Program-made: the position numbers and the translations under genes | In this document: piece by piece, positions 1 to 9,699 of the stretch | Layout of the letters: each line of letters starts with the position of its first letter | How positions within the stretch are numbered: position 1 is the stretch's first letter | Notes under the pieces: model-generated | What the model saw: only the letters and a program-made list of their open reading frames with translations | The model's database searches: none | Told to the model about the DNA's origin: nothing | From: Microbulbifer sp. VAAF005 | Lineage (GTDB): Bacteria; Pseudomonadota; Gammaproteobacteria; Pseudomonadales; Cellvibrionaceae | DNA length: 64,000 nucleotides | Assembly: GCF_030012985.1 (NCBI RefSeq) | Contig: NZ_CP120233.1 | Span: 1,426,001-1,490,000 of the forward strand | Direction of reading: 5' to 3'

Positions 1-3000
1 TCTTCATCAAGTTTAATCTTGTTGTTGGGGATAATATTGCCACTTAAATCCGTAAGTATATAGTCTGCCGGTATATCCAGTTCCTCACCGCCGTCACCAC
101 CTGTAATGGTCACATCAGCCCTTGCCTTCATCCCATAAAACTCTGGGTTATCTGGATTGTCATTTTGAAGGGTTTGCTCTAGACGCACCTCAAGGCCATG
201 AGTATTGACAAACTCACTCTCAAATCTAGCAACTTCCGCGTCATGATGTATTCGCCAAGTATTTACATTGCTGGAGAATGGGGAGTTAACGTCATGTATA
301 ACGCCATTTTTATCGACATAGATATATCTTGATTGGCCGTCAGCCTGCAAGATTGGCATTCCATTGTATAACACACCGGTATCCCTATATCTCCCTTTTA
401 GAGGTCCGATATAGATGTCGCCCTGACGCGTAAATCTCTCTCCTGCGATGCCTTTGATGTATGCTTCTGTGTCAACTTGATTACTATTATGAGATAGCTC
501 AGGGACGTCATCACGCATCTCCCTTTTATAGATGTAATCTCGAAGCCCATCAAAAGCCATTTCAACTTTACTGTCAATAAAGTTTAAAAATGCTTCTCCT
601 GTGGACTCTGCATAATCTTCAATTTTACTTCCCCAGGTCTTAATTGCCTCAACAAGCTCATTTCCATCCATTTTAGAAATAAACTTATCGCCAATTTTTC
701 CCCCGGGGAAAAAGGCAAGTACTAAACTGGTAGCACCATTCTCAATAATGTAATCAGCTAAAGCTTGATTGCCTGCGTCGACTCCGCCATCACGATAAGC
801 CTGATATATCGGATATAAATCAACTCCAAGAAGTACAACATCAATTGCTTTCAATAGCACCGGTATAAGGAGGAGAAATAATGCATTGTTCTCAGCGGTA
901 ATAGCGCCTACATCAGCAGCGGTATGAACACCTGCTGCTTCAGCGCCCGCCATAAAAGCAGTAAGACCTGCAGAGAAGCCAGCCAAATCTACGCCACGTT
1001 GCTTTAGAGTCGTAATTTGTTCTTCAATTCTTCCAATGCCATACTCGTGCCTGAAGATTTCGTCTATCTGAGCTAAAGAATATCCTCTATCAGCATATTC
1101 TTTCGCATCTTCTGAGTAGATATTTAGTAAGTCACTAATTGCTGCTTCCGCTTCATCAACCTGAGCCTTTGTTCTCTCCCTGTAAACTGTGGCGGTGAAT
1201 TCACCAATAACGGCGCCTGCCCCTCCGGTTACACAACCCTCAGAGGCGTTTTGCTGGCCAGAGTTTTCCGCAGTAAGCACCCCAACAACACAGCCAGAGC
1301 CTGCATGGGCGAGATACTTCATTGCCGTATCCCAGTTGCTTACCTCTGAGTTACTATCTTTTGGGTCCCATGCATTTCCAATTTTCTGTGCCATATAGGC
1401 ACCTAGTCGATTGATACCATTCTGCATGAGTGATTGGGTGAAAGAATCTTCAAAATCGGTATCATAAACTCCTGTTTCTATTCCAGCTCTAACCGCCGCA
1501 TGGGTTACAGCTTGAGTTGCCTGCTGAAGAGGAGATAAAACACTTTTTGCCGCAGCCGCATCAAAAGCTGTTTGGAAGGCCGTATCCGCCGCAGCTATGT
1601 CATTAGGATTAAGTGCTATCGCGGTGTCATATGCTTCTTTACCTTCATTAATAGCATTTGTATCTGCTCCAAAAAAGGTCGCATCAATCTGGTGTAGAGC
1701 ACCTGCGGTCACCATGGCAACAGCCAGGCTCTTCAAAGTATCTGAAGATGCTAAATTCTCCATCGATCCGGCGATATCGCCATCGACAATCCCATTTGCC
1801 AAGGCGAGGACTAGTTGTGTCTTAAGTGTCGCCACTCCGGCAGCAATTGCCGCTTCTAACCATCCAGCGGAGGCTCCGCTAGTGACTATTGCCATCGCTA
1901 TAGATATTACTGCAGCAAAAGCTGGAGATATGCTGGTGCTAGATTCATTCCATTTATCATATTGAAGTTCTATCGCTGTCCAATCGGCATTTGGAAAATC
2001 TGAGCGGACATACGTCATCCATTCCAAACCTTCCATTTTGGAAAGCTGAGCGATCTGCTCTTCCATTGATAAAGAGCGATCACCTTCATATTCCACATTG
2101 ACTGTGGAGAATGCTTCAACGGCAAGTCCACCAACAATTGAGTTGGTAACACCAGTCTCAATTACATGACCTTTATTTTTTGTCGATACGGTAAACAAGC
2201 CCTTTTCAATGGAGCTGTAGCTATACTGGTCAGTCTCCGTTGTCATCAGAAGGTTAACACCTCCAGTGGCAGCCTTAATCGCTGTACCTTCCTCAGAGGT
2301 TATATCAGCAGCACGTAAGGTGATATCACCAAATTCACTGTGAAGCCGAATACCTTTGCCAGCATCAAGAAGTGAGCGAATAGCTACAGTCTGGTAAATG
2401 GATTCTTCTATTGCTTTCTTACCAAACTTACCTTTTTTGTAGGTTTGACTAGTTTCCAGCTCATCCTCAATAGTAATACCCAGGCCGGCCAGTAACTCTA
2501 TGTGCCCGCGATCGCTAACAATTTCTGTTGCATCTAGGACAATCTGACCACCAGCAATTAACTGAATCGTTTCTCCAGCGGTAAGCTTAGATTGTAAATA
2601 GCTGACTCCAGATTTCTGTACATACCAGCCACCCTGCTTACCCTCAAAGCTAGAGGTAATATTCTCCGTACCTATGTAGATATTGCCATTTGCAGCAAAT
2701 GTCAGTTCGTCACCCGCTGATACAGTGACTCCCTGCAGAACGATGTCACTGCCACTACGCACGACTAAATGACCATCAGCTGAAATAGTGGTTACTTCTC
2801 CAAAGAAGCCACCCGTTTCATTACCAAAATCATAGCGATGTACTAACGTCCTAGCCTCAAGACTTCCTGCATCGATTGTTAAATTGCCACACGCATCAAC
2901 TTGACTTGATAGTAAACGAAGTGATCCACCTACTACTATATCCAGCTCGCAGCCACTAACACTGCTATTTTGGGCGACAAAATCACCGGCTACATTTAGG

Positions 3001-3779
3001 AATGCTTCACGGCCCAGCTTGATATCAACATCCTGAATATTGATACGACTAAAGCTAACATTACTATTAAAACCGACACTGTGATCAGTCACTCGTCGTT
3101 CAGCAATTGTTTGCTCCGTCAAATAAACAACAGGGACAATTACTGTTTCTCCGTGGATAACCCGGCGCTCTGGCCAAACCATATCGTAAGGGCTATTTTC
3201 GCGATCAAATTTACTTTCCGAAATTGGATCACCGTAAATCTCTGTCGTGCTCGCCAACTTCGCGTAGAGAAACGCATTGTCATACAAGGTCTTTAACTGG
3301 CTGGTTTCATCTTTAAAGTAGGCGCTATCAGAGTCGATTAAATGCCTACCCAGAAGCTCTTGTATTTGATCTCTAACATATCGTGACTGTACAAAGCTGT
3401 CCCCTACCAACTTGGGGTTATCATAAATTGGGAGGATTGTAGTGATACCCCCTACCCCAATAGGTACATAGGTAGGCGACCCTAAGGATTCAATATATTC
3501 ATCCCGTAATCTTCCATAAAAGTCCTGGATGTTGGAATATCCATCTTGAACGGATGTATCAATATAAGGCACCGCCGTATATTGATAGCTACCACTAGTG
3601 GTAGAAAACTCAATTTCCGCAATGGAATCCAGAACTTGCTGAATTTGCCCTGATGACAAAGCTGCCGCATAAGCTGGCAACATTGTCTGAAACAGGAAAC
3701 AGAAAGCGACCAAGTGGGTAAAGAAACGCATCCCTATTCTCTTTTTACAACTGGTGACAGTGGTGTTTTCTTGATTCAT
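1..3779 (-). CDS. CdiA-like hemagglutinin-repeat and pretoxin protein (C-terminus off window)
   Basis: Secreted filamentous-hemagglutinin-type effector resembling the middle and C-terminal parts of a contact-dependent inhibition exoprotein. At least 1,259 residues are visible and the frame is open to the left edge, so the end is missing. Residues 17-40 form a signal peptide (MRFFTHLVAFCF, then AYAAA). Residues about 100-225 match the conserved segment that precedes the FHA-2 repeats in CdiA proteins (DMVWPE, then VIVPVVYLTEQ). Residues about 240-560 are hemagglutinin repeats, including KKGKFGKK near 446. An Ala/Gly-rich pretoxin region follows (AHAGSGCVVG near 818). TAENN at 961-965 sits where VENN normally divides constant from variable sequence. 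About 295 visible residues of entry and toxin region follow; their activity is not recognised. There is no TPS domain here: it lies in the gene ending 16 bases upstream. The ribosome site is weak (AATAAG before ATG), and M17 is a possible alternative start. Confidence 0.88.
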   Translation of the reverse strand, partial: MNQENTTVTSCKKRIGMRFFTHLVAFCFLFQTMLPAYAAALSSGQIQQVLDSIAEIEFSTTSGSYQYTAVPYIDTSVQDGYSNIQDFYGRLRDEYIESLGSPTYVPIGVGGITTILPIYDNPKLVGDSFVQSRYVRDQIQELLGRHLIDSDSAYFKDETSQLKTLYDNAFLYAKLASTTEIYGDPISESKFDRENSPYDMVWPERRVIHGETVIVPVVYLTEQTIAERRVTDHSVGFNSNVSFSRINIQDVDIKLGREAFLNVAGDFVAQNSSVSGCELDIVVGGSLRLLSSQVDACGNLTIDAGSLEARTLVHRYDFGNETGGFFGEVTTISADGHLVVRSGSDIVLQGVTVSAGDELTFAANGNIYIGTENITSSFEGKQGGWYVQKSGVSYLQSKLTAGETIQLIAGGQIVLDATEIVSDRGHIELLAGLGITIEDELETSQTYKKGKFGKKAIEESIYQTVAIRSLLDAGKGIRLHSEFGDITLRAADITSEEGTAIKAATGGVNLLMTTETDQYSYSSIEKGLFTVSTKNKGHVIETGVTNSIVGGLAVEAFSTVNVEYEGDRSLSMEEQIAQLSKMEGLEWMTYVRSDFPNADWTAIELQYDKWNESSTSISPAFAAVISIAMAIVTSGASAGWLEAAIAAGVATLKTQLVLALANGIVDGDIAGSMENLASSDTLKSLAVAMVTAGALHQIDATFFGADTNAINEGKEAYDTAIALNPNDIAAADTAFQTAFDAAAAKSVLSPLQQATQAVTHAAVRAGIETGVYDTDFEDSFTQSLMQNGINRLGAYMAQKIGNAWDPKDSNSEVSNWDTAMKYLAHAGSGCVVGVLTAENSGQQNASEGCVTGGAGAVIGEFTATVYRERTKAQVDEAEAAISDLLNIYSEDAKEYADRGYSLAQIDEIFRHEYGIGRIEEQITTLKQRGVDLAGFSAGLTAFMAGAEAAGVHTAADVGAITAENNALFLLLIPVLLKAIDVVLLGVDLYPIYQAYRDGGVDAGNQALADYIIENGATSLVLAFFPGGKIGDKFISKMDGNELVEAIKTWGSKIEDYAESTGEAFLNFIDSKVEMAFDGLRDYIYKREMRDDVPELSHNSNQVDTEAYIKGIAGERFTRQGDIYIGPLKGRYRDTGVLYNGMPILQADGQSRYIYVDKNGVIHDVNSPFSSNVNTWRIHHDAEVARFESEFVNTHGLEVRLEQTLQNDNPDNPEFYGMKARADVTITGGDGGEELDIPADYILTDLSGNIIPNNKIKLDE

Positions 3780-3795
3780 CTTATTTTTTAAGCCC

Positions 3796-6288
3796 TTAAC
3801 TCCACCAGTCAAATTCATTTAGAAAATCAGCAATCACATTACTAAGTGACTCAAACATATCTTTAATCACTTCAAAAAGGGAAAAACTTTCAGTTTTATC
3901 TTCAGAATTTGACCCAATAATTCCTTGTACTTGTTCATTTGCCCTAAGTTCGACATCCCAATTGTGGGTCCAGAAAATTTGTAAGGTATCATTGGTCAGA
4001 TTACTAGAATGTTCAAATACATGATTCACCTCATAAAGGCTAACATTCGAGGATTGACCTGGCTGACTAGGCATTAGGACATCATCATAATTATTCCAAC
4101 CATCTGGGCTATACTTTATAACCAAATCAGATACAGCAACCTCTTTAAAACCATCAAAAGTATTGTGAGTTATACTTTCAAACTCGCCACTACCTTTAAC
4201 ATTCCCATGCACAAAAAATAGTGAGTCAGCATCTTTAGGTTCAGCAACAACAATTTCATTGCCAGACATTACCGGTACATAATCATCACTACCGGAGCAC
4301 GGAACAAAGACTGTTCCCGGACCTCTTAAATCTTCGCACAAATAAACCTTTGTCGTGGTAGTTTCTTTGCTAATTGCTTTATGCGAGATACCATAATCAT
4401 GAACGACAGGTGTATCAAATAGTGCTTGCCCATAAACCTCTAAATAAGCGGCGTTATTCACCAACCCTGCCGTAGCATAAGTCTCTAAATCACCAAGTGA
4501 TACTATGATCCCTGGTGGGGAATATGTATACGCCCTGGTTTCGTAGGTTTCAATATTTTCTGTAGTATTACCATCCAAGATAGTGTAATAAGTTTGATCT
4601 AGAAGAGTTAAGTTTCTATATCGCTCATTAACAATATACTTACCTTCTAATTTAAGAGTTCCACTACCCTTATTTAGCCGCAATACCGCTGATGAATTTA
4701 ACAGGTAGTTCTGGGCTTGAATTTCTACACCATTTTCACCTGAAATAGTGGTCTGATTTACCAGGCTTCTCAGGAGAACAGTGGTCTTATCGTCAGAAAC
4801 TTTCTCCCAGTAGGGGTTAATATTTTCGACCCCTTTCGCTTTAATCCGAACATATTCACCAATAATATGAGCGGATGTATCTGAAGGCTGTGAAAAATTA
4901 CTCGTCGTGCTTACATTTACCCCAGATCGATAATAGGTACCAAATTCAGAAGTTTCCGGCTTCTCCAAAGTTAAATCGCCAGCATAAAATGTCAGCAAGT
5001 CATCTACGGAAGATTCATTTGGCAGATAAGGAGTGCGAGAGCCATTTCTTACAAAACCGTTTTGAGATTGTACGTCTACAACTCCTCCGGTAATTTTACC
5101 TCCAAACTGATTGTAGACATTATTGTCTGCCCATGCCGATAAAGTACTTCCCCCTTCCAGCAGGCCGAAATTCACAATTTCATCAGAGGCAACCTTAAGC
5201 GTATGTGCAAAAATTTCAGATTTGTTTTCAAGTCGCCCATTTGCAATTGCCGTTACGCCCTTACCCTCAATATTCACATTTGAGGAAGGAAACAATAAGG
5301 AACCATTGGACTTGATAGTAATATCACCATTACTGGTCATATCTTCCGTAACAGTCGTGTCACATACCCCAAAAGTTTGTACCTCTACAGACTCTCCAGA
5401 GAGCACAACCTGATTCTGGTAACGTACTGATGATAAGAAATCAGAGGTGGTATCAATCTCAGTATCAAGTGTTAAACAATTTGCGGTAGTGAGCTTGACA
5501 GCCGCAGCCCTAATTGATCCTTCCAGCGTCTGGGATACCGCCCCAGATTTCGGAATAATATTTTCTATCTTTTGTAAATCATAATTCCAGCTTATGTCGC
5601 CAGCCATGGCATTTACCAGACCTGTTCCCAGTAGGTAATTACCATTTTCATCAGGAATAAGGCCATTACTATCCTTACTGGCCGGCTGGTGAATATCTAG
5701 GGCTCCACTAATGAATAGCTCATCGGATAGGGTTTCTACCAACAATGCTCCCGGAGCGCTCATCCCTGAAAGACTGATGGAGCCACTGGTGGCTGTTAGC
5801 TCGCCAATATCTGCAACATCATCACTAATTGTCTTTGACGGCTGAGCAGCGGCCATAGTGATTCGAGGAATATTACTAAAACTACAGTTCAGACAGCTAA
5901 TACTACCGTTTTCATCCTTGGATAAAAACAATACATCTGCTGGTGCCCCCATTACTTCTACGAGGCCGCTTAGGCTTATACGATCAGCGATAATTACAAT
6001 TAAGGAAGCCGCCTCAACAGGCGTAGAATCCTCTAGCAACCCGGGAATGTTTAATAATTGCAGTGGCTGACCGGATACAGAGAAGGTGTTAAATTGATTC
6101 CAAGAAATTCCATTAGAATTAGCAGGTCTGACACGTAGTGTATCAACACTTTCATTATCAACTAGTGAAATTTCACTAGAGTGAATACTGCTAGGTGTAA
6201 TAGTCGACGCACTTGAATATGCACTACCACCAAATAGGGCGAGCCCCATTAGCATAGTTTGAACTAAATAGTTTGAATTGAGCTTCAT
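3796..6288 (-). CDS. TPS-domain hemagglutinin (N-terminal half of a split CdiA-like exoprotein)
   Basis: An 830-residue secreted protein with a signal peptide (residues 1-28, ending SAYSSAS) and a two-partner-secretion domain over about residues 30-280. The segment NSNGISWNQFNTFSV is the usual opening of the TPS beta-helix, where NxxG-type turns precede a [FY]xxFxV strand. The rest is beta-helical repeat sequence of FHA-1 type (SGSISLSG, NGDITIKSNGSLLF). The protein stops after EFDWWS, with no FHA-2 repeats, pretoxin or toxin; those are encoded by the next gene 16 bases downstream on the same strand. No TpsB/CdiB transporter gene is visible upstream, so the partner must lie off the left edge or elsewhere. 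GGGGAT precedes the ATG by three bases. By family, it would be exported by Sec and then by an Omp85-type TpsB. Whether the second protein rides with it is unknown. Confidence 0.85.
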   Translation of the reverse strand: MKLNSNYLVQTMLMGLALFGGSAYSSASTITPSSIHSSEISLVDNESVDTLRVRPANSNGISWNQFNTFSVSGQPLQLLNIPGLLEDSTPVEAASLIVIIADRISLSGLVEVMGAPADVLFLSKDENGSISCLNCSFSNIPRITMAAAQPSKTISDDVADIGELTATSGSISLSGMSAPGALLVETLSDELFISGALDIHQPASKDSNGLIPDENGNYLLGTGLVNAMAGDISWNYDLQKIENIIPKSGAVSQTLEGSIRAAAVKLTTANCLTLDTEIDTTSDFLSSVRYQNQVVLSGESVEVQTFGVCDTTVTEDMTSNGDITIKSNGSLLFPSSNVNIEGKGVTAIANGRLENKSEIFAHTLKVASDEIVNFGLLEGGSTLSAWADNNVYNQFGGKITGGVVDVQSQNGFVRNGSRTPYLPNESSVDDLLTFYAGDLTLEKPETSEFGTYYRSGVNVSTTSNFSQPSDTSAHIIGEYVRIKAKGVENINPYWEKVSDDKTTVLLRSLVNQTTISGENGVEIQAQNYLLNSSAVLRLNKGSGTLKLEGKYIVNERYRNLTLLDQTYYTILDGNTTENIETYETRAYTYSPPGIIVSLGDLETYATAGLVNNAAYLEVYGQALFDTPVVHDYGISHKAISKETTTTKVYLCEDLRGPGTVFVPCSGSDDYVPVMSGNEIVVAEPKDADSLFFVHGNVKGSGEFESITHNTFDGFKEVAVSDLVIKYSPDGWNNYDDVLMPSQPGQSSNVSLYEVNHVFEHSSNLTNDTLQIFWTHNWDVELRANEQVQGIIGSNSEDKTESFSLFEVIKDMFESLSNVIADFLNEFDWWS

Positions 6289-6819
6289 GTAATCCCCAAT
6301 AATGAATGCTAAATCTTTCTTTAGTAGCTGCTACTTTTCAGTCCCAAATAACCTTTGATACCGTACGGTTTAACTCTCTATATCGTTTAGCTTTTAACAA
6401 GCAACATTTTTCAATCGCCCCGACAGTATTGGATAATTACTCAGCAATTATTAATTGCCCAGCACAATAATTAATCAGCAGCCTAAAAATTGACGCGGCA
6501 TCCTAACAAAACTTAACCTTTAAAACCACAGGAAACGCAAAAAATATAGTAGCAGAAACAGCACATATTCATTATGGTGTTACTATCTGGCTACACCACA
6601 GGAGTCGCTATTCACCAGCCGCCACAATCCCCTGAACAGCTCTTTTTTAGGTGGAAAAGGTAGACTACCACCTCGTAAAACACAAAAAGCACTCTTAGTG
6701 CCTACCGTAAATTAACAATGATGAAATAACGTAACACTTACTCTCTCATACCCCAAAAAATACTGATCGCCACCCTGTCACTTTATGACCGATGACCTCT
6801 AGCCCCCCCTGCAAGTAGT
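6289..6819. other. AT-rich non-coding stretch upstream of the hemagglutinin genes
   Basis: About 530 bases with no convincing gene on either strand. It separates the leftward hemagglutinin genes from a rightward decayed esterase and presumably holds the promoter of the former. I could not pick out a clear -35/-10 pair. Confidence 0.5.
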
Positions 6820-7440
6820 CCCAACCTTATTCAAGAGCAGGTTCCCGATGAGCTTTGATATATCCTGTAAATCTGCTGGATATCCTCCACGCTGCTGACA
6901 ACCAATATTTCGCCGTGCGAGCAATGAACTTCACCCCTATGCTAACGTAATCAGAGAAGCCTAACTCGGTGGGCGCGCCGATCACTTTCTTGAGTTTATC
7001 GAAGAGGAACTGCAACTCTTTATCGATAGCAATTTTAAAGGTGACGGAGGAGACGAAACCCTAGCGGGGTATTCCCTGGATTCGGCTCTCCCTCTCCATA
7101 CGCCTTTAAACCAGGCCAAGAGCCTTAACCGATACGTTATTGGAAGCCGCGGTATTTGTCGGCCGATAAGAAAATCTTAGATAATGAATTGACCTATGCA
7201 GCACGCAATGCCGACTCGGGAAAAAGCGTGTATTTATTGGTCGCGAGGGGAATTGTAGTAAAGTCGCCTCCGCTTATGCAGTAAAAGACTTCTCTCAACT
7301 AGCAAAAAGACTGAAATCCCGTAACTACAATAGCCTTACACTATGAAAGCGCGTATTTGAAAATGAGAACTACGATAGTGCTGCCAATCCAGGCTATGAT
7401 AAAGGGACAGAAAAGATATTTAGAACCAAGGTACCATCTG
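6820..7440 (+). pseudogene. Decayed alpha/beta-hydrolase (putative esterase family) remnant
   Basis: Pieces of a putative esterase (the enterochelin-esterase-like PF00756 type) can be read on the plus strand in several frames. From about 6861, YPVNLLDILHAADNQYF recalls the family's YPVLYLLDG segment. From about 6968, GGRADHFLEFIEEELQLFID leads to LAGYSLDSAL, the place of the nucleophile elbow (GxSxG; here the second Gly is Asp), then NRYVIGS. After a stop near 7178 the frame changes to KILDNELTYAARNADSGKSV, then ASAYAVKDFSQLAKRLKSRN, and after a further stop KRVFENENYDSAANPGYDKG, the family's C-terminal segment. Stops and frame changes are scattered, so this is genuine decay and not one sequencing error. 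Boundaries are approximate. Confidence 0.7.
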
Positions 7441-7631
7441 GAAATATTCTTCCTAGCACACCTTGCCCAACCACCAACAAGCTGACATTGATTACAAACA
7501 CAATAAGAATCAATAAAACCTACCAACAAATATACAAAAAGAGTATTCCCCCCGAGTAAGGCCTTGAAAAAATCATAAAGTAAAGTATATTACGAAAACT
7601 TTAAAAACAAGCGCGACAAGGACTTAAAAAT

Positions 7632-7982
7632 ATGAGAGTGATTATAACTCTATTTATTTGCCTGCTACCGGTATTTGCACAAGCTGGAGTAAAATCCGAT
7701 TCAGACAACAAACTCTACGTTAAATGGATCGAAACTGCATGGGGTAAGAATGGTATCGTGATACAATTCGACAGACAGGTCACATACGATGGTACAGACC
7801 CAGGCTGCGAATGGAGTTCAAGTGTCTTTGTCAGTAAAAACGATAATGAGATGATGGACCATATATTATCTATAGCACTGTCTGCGCAAATGGCACAAAA
7901 GCCCGTCATGGCTTACGTAGAGGATACCTGCAACGGTTATCGTGCTGAATTAATTTCTCTTCAGATATGGACTGAAGAATAA
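7632..7982 (+). CDS. Small secreted two-cysteine protein
   Basis: A 116-residue protein of unknown function with a clear signal peptide (MRVIITLFICLLPVFAQA). The mature part has two cysteines 40 residues apart (PGCEW and EDTCNG) flanking a helix-like stretch, LSIALSAQMAQKPVMAYV. The same plan (signal peptide, short beta-rich start, Cys, about 40 residues, Lys-x-Val strand, Cys) recurs in the products at 10391, 22000 and 22449, so I treat the four as one family. The cysteines probably form a disulfide in the periplasm or outside the cell. The gene stands alone in AT-rich sequence, with a GC-rich hairpin just after the stop. Confidence 0.75.
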   Translation: MRVIITLFICLLPVFAQAGVKSDSDNKLYVKWIETAWGKNGIVIQFDRQVTYDGTDPGCEWSSSVFVSKNDNEMMDHILSIALSAQMAQKPVMAYVEDTCNGYRAELISLQIWTEE

Positions 7983-7990
7983 TTTATTTT

Positions 7991-8013
7991 CCGGCCTCCA
8001 GGATGGGGGCCGG
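7991..8013 (+). terminator. Hairpin after the small secreted-protein gene
   Basis: A ten-pair stem (CCGGCCTCCA with TGGGGGCCGG, one G-U pair) and three-base loop begin eight bases after the stop codon. No strong T run follows, so its efficiency as an intrinsic terminator is uncertain. Confidence 0.45.
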
Positions 8014-8652
8014 ACCTCAAATAGGGGCTATTTTTAAGCCAGCCGCCTGGAAAAAATAAATTTACTTCACTACCACTTAAGCACCATTTCTTTAACTGCT
8101 GAAAAAACTCAAAAAACGCCCCCCATGACCGAAGAAGATAGATGCTCACTTTGTATTACAGACTGCGCATCCTGCAAAAATGAAGCTTAATTAAGATCAA
8201 AATAGAGCATATATAATAATAGAGCCCCAAGCAGAGAATGATCCCAAAATACTTTTCCAATCTCGATTAGTACGACAATAAATCAGATATTTCTATTGCC
8301 CGAGAGATACAATTGACTTAAAAGCCCGTGAAGAGAAAAACTGCTCCAATTCTCGCACTATACTAACCTCCATACAAATATAGATGTAAAAGTAGCCAAA
8401 TCTCTAGCTACCTAATTTCACTAATTATATTCAAGGTTGGATTATTAAGTTCAGACAACCATATAAGAGAACAAAATTTATTCAGGCTCAAGTTCTCTCA
8501 ATTAGAAACTCAAAAACAATCAAGTCCTAAATAAACCTTCAATAAGGTGTTATTGCTAACACTGAGAAAAGAAATATAGCAAAGCCAGATTCACTAAAAC
8601 AACACCCTATGCAAGACTTAAAACAGAAAGACTTGCATAGGGAATCTATTAA
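8014..8652. other. AT-rich non-coding stretch
   Basis: About 640 bases without a supportable gene. Short open frames exist on both strands but lack ribosome sites and recognisable products. No repeat, RNA gene or element end was recognised. Confidence 0.5.
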
Positions 8653-9699
8653 TTAATCCCTGAACAGCTTAATCGCTTTACCAATTTTTCGGTACTCTTC
8701 TTCTACTTCAGGGACATAGCGCGGCCCGTAAAGAGTCCCTTTACTTGCATACACTTCAGGCCAAGCAAAAGGATAAATGGCGATCACATCTTCATTCCTC
8801 ACAGCATGATCATAAGCTTGTTGAGCTCTTGTTATCAATTGCTCTTCCGTAAGATAGCCATAAGTTGTGTTTTCGGTCATAAATGCACGAGGGATTATGT
8901 AAAACTTAGCATCATGCAAAGCGCCCGTATGCTCCCATACTGCCCATACGTTTTCTCTCAAAAGATCGGTCATTCCACCCTGAAAATTAACACCCTTATA
9001 TTTATCTACACCAAACAAATTGTAATTGATTGGCATATATTCACTATACCCACTATAATCTCCTTCCGGAGAGATCCAATCTACATACGTCCCCCAATAC
9101 AACACTCCTTCAACACTATCCTCTGTGAAAGTTATAGCTCTATATGCATCAGGAAAGTCCTGCATCAAAATAAGGCCTATTTCATCCAAATACTCTTTTA
9201 CTTCACCATCGCTCATACTTGACCGATAAAAAGGCTCATCCAAAGGGTCTAGCGCATAGATAATATCTTCATAAGGCTTTAATTTTTCTTTAGCAGCTTC
9301 CCACTGTTCAAGATAATCTTCTCTTTTGGTGTAGCCCGACTGTGAATCAAAAAATATAGGCGCCAGCTCTACCCAAACTTTTACCCCATGCCTTTTAGCC
9401 TCTGCCAACTTCTCATCCACATTACTCCAATGCAGATTAATAAAAGTCGAAAAAGGAGCGACTTCCGAAATATAATCAACGTACTTACCCGAGTGATAAA
9501 AACCAAATGCCTCTATATGATCAGGCACAACGTTTCCCGGGGGAAAAATTATTGGAGTAGCAACCTCTCCATGTAATATAAGTATCTCAGGCTCTTTCAA
9601 GTCGGCTGCAGCCGTCATCTCCTCCTGAGCCAACACACCACCTGGCAAAGTAAACAACAGGCACCCAACAAGAGGTAGCTTCTTAATATTCTTCCACAT
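8653..9699 (-). CDS. Secreted TIM-barrel-like protein, possibly a glycoside hydrolase
   Basis: A 348-residue exported protein. I start at the ATG giving MWKNIKKLPLVGCLLFTLPG and a cleavage site near VLAQ, preceded by AGGGAAG. An upstream in-frame ATG would add 21 residues ahead of the signal peptide and is unlikely. The sequence alternates predicted strands and helices like a (beta/alpha)8 barrel: AFGFYHSG, FINLHW, GVKVWVELAP, then IIYALDPLDEPFY, where the Glu after a strand recalls the acid/base Glu of retaining glycosidases. Near the C-terminus VIAIYPFAWPEVY could be another strand end. I do not recognise a specific family. The gene stands alone between long non-coding stretches, so context gives no substrate. 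Confidence 0.7.
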   Translation of the reverse strand: MWKNIKKLPLVGCLLFTLPGGVLAQEEMTAAADLKEPEILILHGEVATPIIFPPGNVVPDHIEAFGFYHSGKYVDYISEVAPFSTFINLHWSNVDEKLAEAKRHGVKVWVELAPIFFDSQSGYTKREDYLEQWEAAKEKLKPYEDIIYALDPLDEPFYRSSMSDGEVKEYLDEIGLILMQDFPDAYRAITFTEDSVEGVLYWGTYVDWISPEGDYSGYSEYMPINYNLFGVDKYKGVNFQGGMTDLLRENVWAVWEHTGALHDAKFYIIPRAFMTENTTYGYLTEEQLITRAQQAYDHAVRNEDVIAIYPFAWPEVYASKGTLYGPRYVPEVEEEYRKIGKAIKLFRD

